A DNA stretch of 8,044 nucleotides from JACZWZ01 sp036478235 (GTDB lineage: Bacteria; Actinomycetota; Acidimicrobiia; Spongiisociales; UBA11373). The notes under the pieces were generated by a model. That model saw only the letters and a list, made by a program, of their open reading frames with translations. It ran no database searches and was not told the DNA's origin. The position numbers and the translations under genes were made by a program. The stretch covers positions 1 to 8,044 of the forward strand of contig JAZGDZ010000013.1 of the NCBI GenBank assembly GCA_036478235.1, written 5' to 3'. This document shows positions 5,323 to 8,044 of the stretch, in pieces; positions within the stretch are counted from its first letter, which is position 1; the number at the start of each line of letters is the position of its first letter.

Positions 5323-6809
5323 GCCTTGATCCGGGGAAACAGGGCTTCGCCCTTGACCACCGGAAGCCCGCCGGGGTATTGCCCCCATTTCGCCGCGTCG
5401 GGAAGCCTGAGGTCACCCGGACTCCCCGTCAGCCCGATCCGCTGCCAGATCGCATCGCATGCCGCGGGGATGGCGGGATACGCCATGATCGCCACGATCC
5501 GCAGCACCTCGAGAGCATCGCCCATCACCCCATCGAGGTCGGGTCCCGGCTCCATCTTCCACGGCTCGTGGGCCTCGAGATGAGCGTTGGCGGCACCGAT
5601 GAGCTTCCAGGTCTCCTCCAGGGCTACCGAGGGAGCGACCCGCTCCCAGGCGGCCGTCGCCTTCGCCAGCACGTCCGAGGCAGCCGCCGCCAGAGGGCTG
5701 TCGGGATCCGACGCCGGACCGACACCGCCGCACTTGCTCTCCACCAGGGTGGCGACCCGCGCCACGAGGTTGCCCAGGTTGTTGGCGAGGTCGGCGTTGT
5801 AGCGAGCCACCATCCCCTCGTAGGAGAAGTCGCTGTCGTGCCCGAACGTCGGGTCTCGCAGGAAGTGGTACCGGTATCCGTCGACGCCGAAGTCGGCCAC
5901 GAGATCGTCGGGAGCGATCTGATTGAGGGCCGTCTTGGACATCTTCTCGCCGCCGACGAGTAGGAAGCCGTGTACGAAGACGTTGGCCGGAGGTGCGACG
6001 CCGGCACTCATCAGCATCGCCGGCCAGTACACACAGTGGAACCGGAGGATGTCCTTGCCGATGATGTGCACCGCGGGCCAATAACGGCCGAAACGCTCCT
6101 CGTTCGTGGCGAATCCGGCCGCGGTGAGGTAGTTGGTGAGCGCGTCGAACCAGACGTACGTGACGTGGGAGTCGTCCCAGGGGATCGGGATTCCCCAGTC
6201 GATCGAGGTGCGGCTGATCGAGAAGTCGCGCAACCCTTGCTTGATGAAACCGAGCGCCTCGTTGCGACGGATCGTAGGCTGCACGAAGTCCGGGTGGGAC
6301 TCGTACCAATCGAGCAGCGGCTGCTCGTACCCCGAGAGCTTGAAGAAATAGTTCTCCTCCCTCATCTGGATCACCTCGCGTCCCTGACGCTCCAACTCGG
6401 GGACCTCATCGGGCGTCACATATGCCTCATCGGCCACCGAGTAGAGGCCCTCGTAGTGACCCAGGTAGATGTCGCCGTTGTCGTAGCAGCGCTGCAGCAG
6501 CTCGCGCACCGCGGCGTGGTGGCGCGGCTCGGTCGTTCGGATGAAGTCGTCGTTGGAGATGTCGAGAAGATTCCATGCCTCCTGGAAGCGGACGACCGTC
6601 CTGTCGGCCCACTCCTGCGGAGAGACGCCGTTCGCTTCGGCCGTCTGCTGGACCTTGAGGCCGTGCTCGTCGGTCCCGGTCAGGAAGAACGTCTCTTCGC
6701 CCCGCAGCCGATGCCAACGCGCCAGGGCGTCGGTCGTCACCGTGGTGTATGCGGTGCCGATGTGAGGGTCGTCGTTGACGTAGTAGATGGGGGTCGTGAC
6801 GTATCTCAT
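5319..6809 (-). CDS. metG: Methionine--tRNA ligase
   Basis: This class Ia synthetase charges tRNA-Met, including the initiator. From the ATG at 6809 it has 496 residues, the size of the short MetRS form. It begins RYVTTPIYYVNDDPHIGTAY, with the first signature as HIGT (16-19), then LTGTDEHGLKV (43-53), WFDALTNYL (220-228), GKDILRFHCVYWPAMLM (251-267) and the second signature KMSKT (289-293). The connective region near 120-150 has no cysteines, so there is no zinc knuckle, and there is no C-terminal tRNA-binding (EMAP-like) domain. An upstream GTG at 6902 would add 31 residues with no family match that run through the divergent promoter region. No ribosome-binding site precedes the ATG, so a leaderless or very short-leader transcript is possible. 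It heads the metG-tatD-rsmA-ispE run. Confidence 0.96.
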   Translation of the reverse strand: MRYVTTPIYYVNDDPHIGTAYTTVTTDALARWHRLRGEETFFLTGTDEHGLKVQQTAEANGVSPQEWADRTVVRFQEAWNLLDISNDDFIRTTEPRHHAAVRELLQRCYDNGDIYLGHYEGLYSVADEAYVTPDEVPELERQGREVIQMREENYFFKLSGYEQPLLDWYESHPDFVQPTIRRNEALGFIKQGLRDFSISRTSIDWGIPIPWDDSHVTYVWFDALTNYLTAAGFATNEERFGRYWPAVHIIGKDILRFHCVYWPAMLMSAGVAPPANVFVHGFLLVGGEKMSKTALNQIAPDDLVADFGVDGYRYHFLRDPTFGHDSDFSYEGMVARYNADLANNLGNLVARVATLVESKCGGVGPASDPDSPLAAAASDVLAKATAAWERVAPSVALEETWKLIGAANAHLEAHEPWKMEPGPDLDGVMGDALEVLRIVAIMAYPAIPAACDAIWQRIGLTGSPGDLRLPDAAKWGQYPGGLPVVKGEALFPRIKA

Positions 6810-6857
6810 GGACCGGCCGCAGCGTAGCGCCGCGGGGCTCTCGCCCGATCGCAGTTT

Positions 6858-6887
6858 CCGACGCGCCTGGTGGTCGAGAAGTATGCT
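6858..6887 (+). promoter_or_regulatory. Candidate abrB promoter
   Basis: TATGCT at 6882-6887 fits the TAnnnT pattern of an actinobacterial -10 element. A weak -35 with a GAC core (CCGACG, 6858-6863) lies 18 bp upstream. Transcription would begin near 6894 and give a leader of about 70 nt. The match rests mainly on the -10 hexamer, so this is tentative. Confidence 0.35.
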
Positions 6888-6930
6888 CTGAGGCGTCTGC
6901 ACGGGCGTACGTCACCGTGGCGATCGCGTC

Positions 6931-6949
6931 CGTGCCTCCCCCAGGCACG
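6931..6949 (+). promoter_or_regulatory. 7-bp inverted repeat just before the abrB ribosome-binding site
   Basis: CGTGCCT (6931-6937) and AGGCACG (6943-6949) are perfect reverse complements around CCCCC. The repeat ends one base before the Shine-Dalgarno sequence AGGAAGG (6951-6957). It could be an RNA hairpin that sets ribosome access to abrB, or a DNA operator in the divergent region. Nothing in the sequence separates the two. Confidence 0.5.
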
Positions 6950-6961
6950 AAGGAAGGTGCG

Positions 6962-7225
6962 ATGACCACGGGCATAGTTCGGAAGATCGACGATCTGGGC
7001 AGGATCGTCATCCCGGCCGAGATGCGCCGCATCCTCGGCATCCAGGAAGGCGACGAGCTCGAGATCACTCTCGATGAGAACCGCATCGAGATCCGGCCGA
7101 GGATTCCGACGATCGTGCACCAGTTCACGCTCGAAACGGCGGACTCGGTGGCCATCTCGGACCAGCAGGTCGACCTGGAACCGGGCGAATACGTGGTGGA
7201 ACGGCTGCGGCGAAGCCGCGTCTGA
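6962..7225 (+). CDS. abrB: AbrB/SpoVT-type transcriptional regulator
   Basis: This 87-residue protein has an N-terminal swapped-hairpin AbrB DNA-binding domain (about 2-45): TGIVRKIDDLGRIVIP, then AEMRRILGIQEGDELEI. The four arginines that contact DNA in B. subtilis AbrB (R8, R15, R23, R24) match Arg7, Arg14, Arg22 and Arg23. The C-terminal 40 residues are short and lack AbrB's cysteine, but the end (VDLEPGEYVVERL) has the spacing of the AbrB multimerisation tail. It likely acts as a dimer or tetramer on promoter DNA. I chose the ATG at 6962 because AGGAAGG lies 4 nt upstream and the domain begins at once; a GTG at 6917 would add 15 unrelated residues. It is the only plus-strand gene, divergent from metG and abutting rsmI. 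The abrB assignment rests on domain and gene order; its targets are unknown. No antitoxin-style toxin partner is present. Confidence 0.88.
   Translation: MTTGIVRKIDDLGRIVIPAEMRRILGIQEGDELEITLDENRIEIRPRIPTIVHQFTLETADSVAISDQQVDLEPGEYVVERLRRSRV
7207..7219. terminator. Small GC hairpin near the abrB end, weak terminator candidate
   Basis: GCGGC, GAA, GCCGC forms a 5-bp stem with a 3-nt loop in the last codons of abrB, just before the convergent stop codons. With no spacer between abrB and rsmI, any terminator for either gene must lie inside coding sequence, and this is the only compact hairpin I noticed there. There is no T tract on either side, so confidence is low. Confidence 0.25.
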
Positions 7226-8044
7226 TCAGCGGCCGATCACCGCTTCATAGAGTTCACGCCGGCTCACTCCGGTCGCTGCGGCCACCCTCCGCACGGCCGC
7301 CGAAGGGTTTTCCCCGCCCTTGATCGCCGTCCTCGCCTCGACGATCGCCGCCTCCAGGTCCGGAACCACCTCGCCGCCCCCGTCGATGACGACGGTGACC
7401 TCGCCCTTGACGGTCCGGCCCGACCAGTGGTCCGCCGCCCCGGCCACCGTCCCCCGCCACACCTCCTCGTGAAGCTTCGTCATCTCCCGGCACACCACGC
7501 ACGCCCGATCCGGGAGCCCGGCGGCCAAATCGGACAGATCACCGGCCAGGCGACCGGGAGCGCAGAACAGGACGGTCGTCCGCCGCTCCGTTGCCATCGC
7601 CGCGATGCGATCGCCCCGGGACCGTCCCCGACGCGGCAGGAATCCCTCGAACACGAAGCGGTCGCCGGAGAACCCGCTGAGGCCGACCGCCAGGGTCACC
7701 GCGCTCGGGCCCGGCACCCCGGTCACGGTGGCCCCGACGCCCAATGCCGCCCGTACCGCGCTCACCCCCGGATCGGCCACGCCCGGGCTTCCCGCATCGG
7801 TCACCAGCGCGACCGTCTCGCCTGCGGCCAGCCGTTCCGCCAGCTCCGCCGCCCGCTCCTCCTCGTTCCCGACGAAGTACGACCGCAGCGGCCGGTCCAC
7901 CCCCAGGTGCTGCAGCAGCGTGCGGGCCCGGCGGGTGTCTTCGGCATAGACCAGCGAGGCGGCCGCCAGCGCTTCGCCGAGGCGGGGAGGGGCGTCGGAC
8001 AGGTTTCCGATCGGCCCGGCGCACAGGATCAGGGTGCCGGCCAT
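7226..8044 (-). CDS. rsmI: 16S rRNA (cytidine1402-2'-O)-methyltransferase
   Basis: RsmI methylates the ribose 2'-OH of C1402 in the 16S rRNA decoding centre, using SAM; it belongs to the tetrapyrrole-methylase fold. The 272 residues show PIGNL (11-15), AEDTR (34-38), LVTDAGSPGVADPG (80-93), VPGPSAVTLAVGLSG (110-124), FEGFLP (132-137), REMTKLHEEVWRGT (187-200) and KGEVTVVI (213-220), in family order. The ATG at 8044 is the last codon in the window. It places the first motif as in homologues, so the gene looks complete, but its upstream signals are not visible. In the segment where homologues usually have an ESPHR-like block, this protein reads FCAPGR (160-165), losing the usual Glu and His. 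It converges on abrB with no spacer. Confidence 0.94.
   Translation of the reverse strand: MAGTLILCAGPIGNLSDAPPRLGEALAAASLVYAEDTRRARTLLQHLGVDRPLRSYFVGNEEERAAELAERLAAGETVALVTDAGSPGVADPGVSAVRAALGVGATVTGVPGPSAVTLAVGLSGFSGDRFVFEGFLPRRGRSRGDRIAAMATERRTTVLFCAPGRLAGDLSDLAAGLPDRACVVCREMTKLHEEVWRGTVAGAADHWSGRTVKGEVTVVIDGGGEVVPDLEAAIVEARTAIKGGENPSAAVRRVAAATGVSRRELYEAVIGR

Larger units (their letters stand above)
6810..6961. promoter_or_regulatory. Divergent metG/abrB promoter region
   Basis: This 152-bp intergenic region must contain the starts of transcription for metG (minus) and abrB (plus). For metG, TACGCT on the minus strand (6826-6821) is a possible -10 element ending only 11 nt before the ATG, which would give a leader of a few bases. 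No convincing -35 goes with it. The plus-strand candidate is listed separately. Since AbrB-type proteins commonly repress their own promoters, this region is the natural place for an AbrB operator, but I cannot identify one with certainty. Confidence 0.5.

Noticed and set aside
5970..6827. 285-codon plus-strand frame opposite metG.
   Set aside because: It is antisense to the conserved MetRS core, with no recognisable domain and no clear ribosome-binding site.
6810..6902. Extended metG start at GTG 6902.
   Set aside because: The added segment has no MetRS similarity and overlaps the likely abrB promoter.
6920..6927. GCGATCGC octamer as a HIP1-like or regulatory palindrome.
   Set aside because: It is a single copy in GC-rich DNA and readily arises by chance; no second copy was noticed in the region.
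6962..7225. AbrB-like protein as the antitoxin of a toxin-antitoxin pair.
   Set aside because: No toxin gene is adjacent: the neighbours are metG and rsmI, and the sequence resembles AbrB/SpoVT more than MazE.

Overview
The window is a GC-rich chromosomal housekeeping segment. Very high G/C at third codon positions, GTG starts and many 4-nt stop/start overlaps fit an actinobacterial genome, perhaps an Acidimicrobiia-like environmental lineage. That assignment is an inference from sequence style and protein resemblance and was not tested. I see no phage, transposon, CRISPR array, defence system or secondary-metabolite genes.

Layout from right to left, the direction of most transcription. rsmI (16S rRNA ribose methyltransferase, minus strand) starts at the right edge. 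It meets abrB (AbrB/SpoVT-type regulator, plus strand) with no spacer: the two stop codons form the palindrome TGATCA. A 152-bp divergent region separates abrB from metG (methionyl-tRNA synthetase). From metG a tightly packed minus-strand run follows: metG, tatD (metal-dependent hydrolase), rsmA/ksgA (16S rRNA dimethyladenosine transferase), ispE (isoprenoid kinase), tRNA-Gln(TTG), glmU (UDP-GlcNAc synthesis) and prs (PRPP synthetase). metG/tatD and rsmA/ispE overlap by 4 nt and tatD/rsmA by 8 nt. The ispE stop codon lies inside the tRNA. A 186-bp spacer separates the tRNA from glmU, and only 5 nt separate glmU from prs.

Past prs, the left 298 bp are non-coding. They hold two arrays of related 7-bp repeats: 17 perfect AGACATC copies at the very edge, and 20 imperfect CTGARRT-type copies. 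A perfect 14-bp hairpin whose right arm contains the prs stop codon links the second array to prs.

The genes serve translation (rsmI, metG, rsmA, tRNA-Gln), envelope precursor supply (ispE, glmU) and nucleotide precursor supply (prs). The order rsmI-abrB-metG-tatD-rsmA-ispE-glmU-prs, with abrB reversed, matches the Bacillus subtilis chromosome apart from genes missing in between. This makes abrB the most unexpected gene here. The other points of interest are the ispE/tRNA-Gln overlap and the repeat/hairpin region beyond prs.
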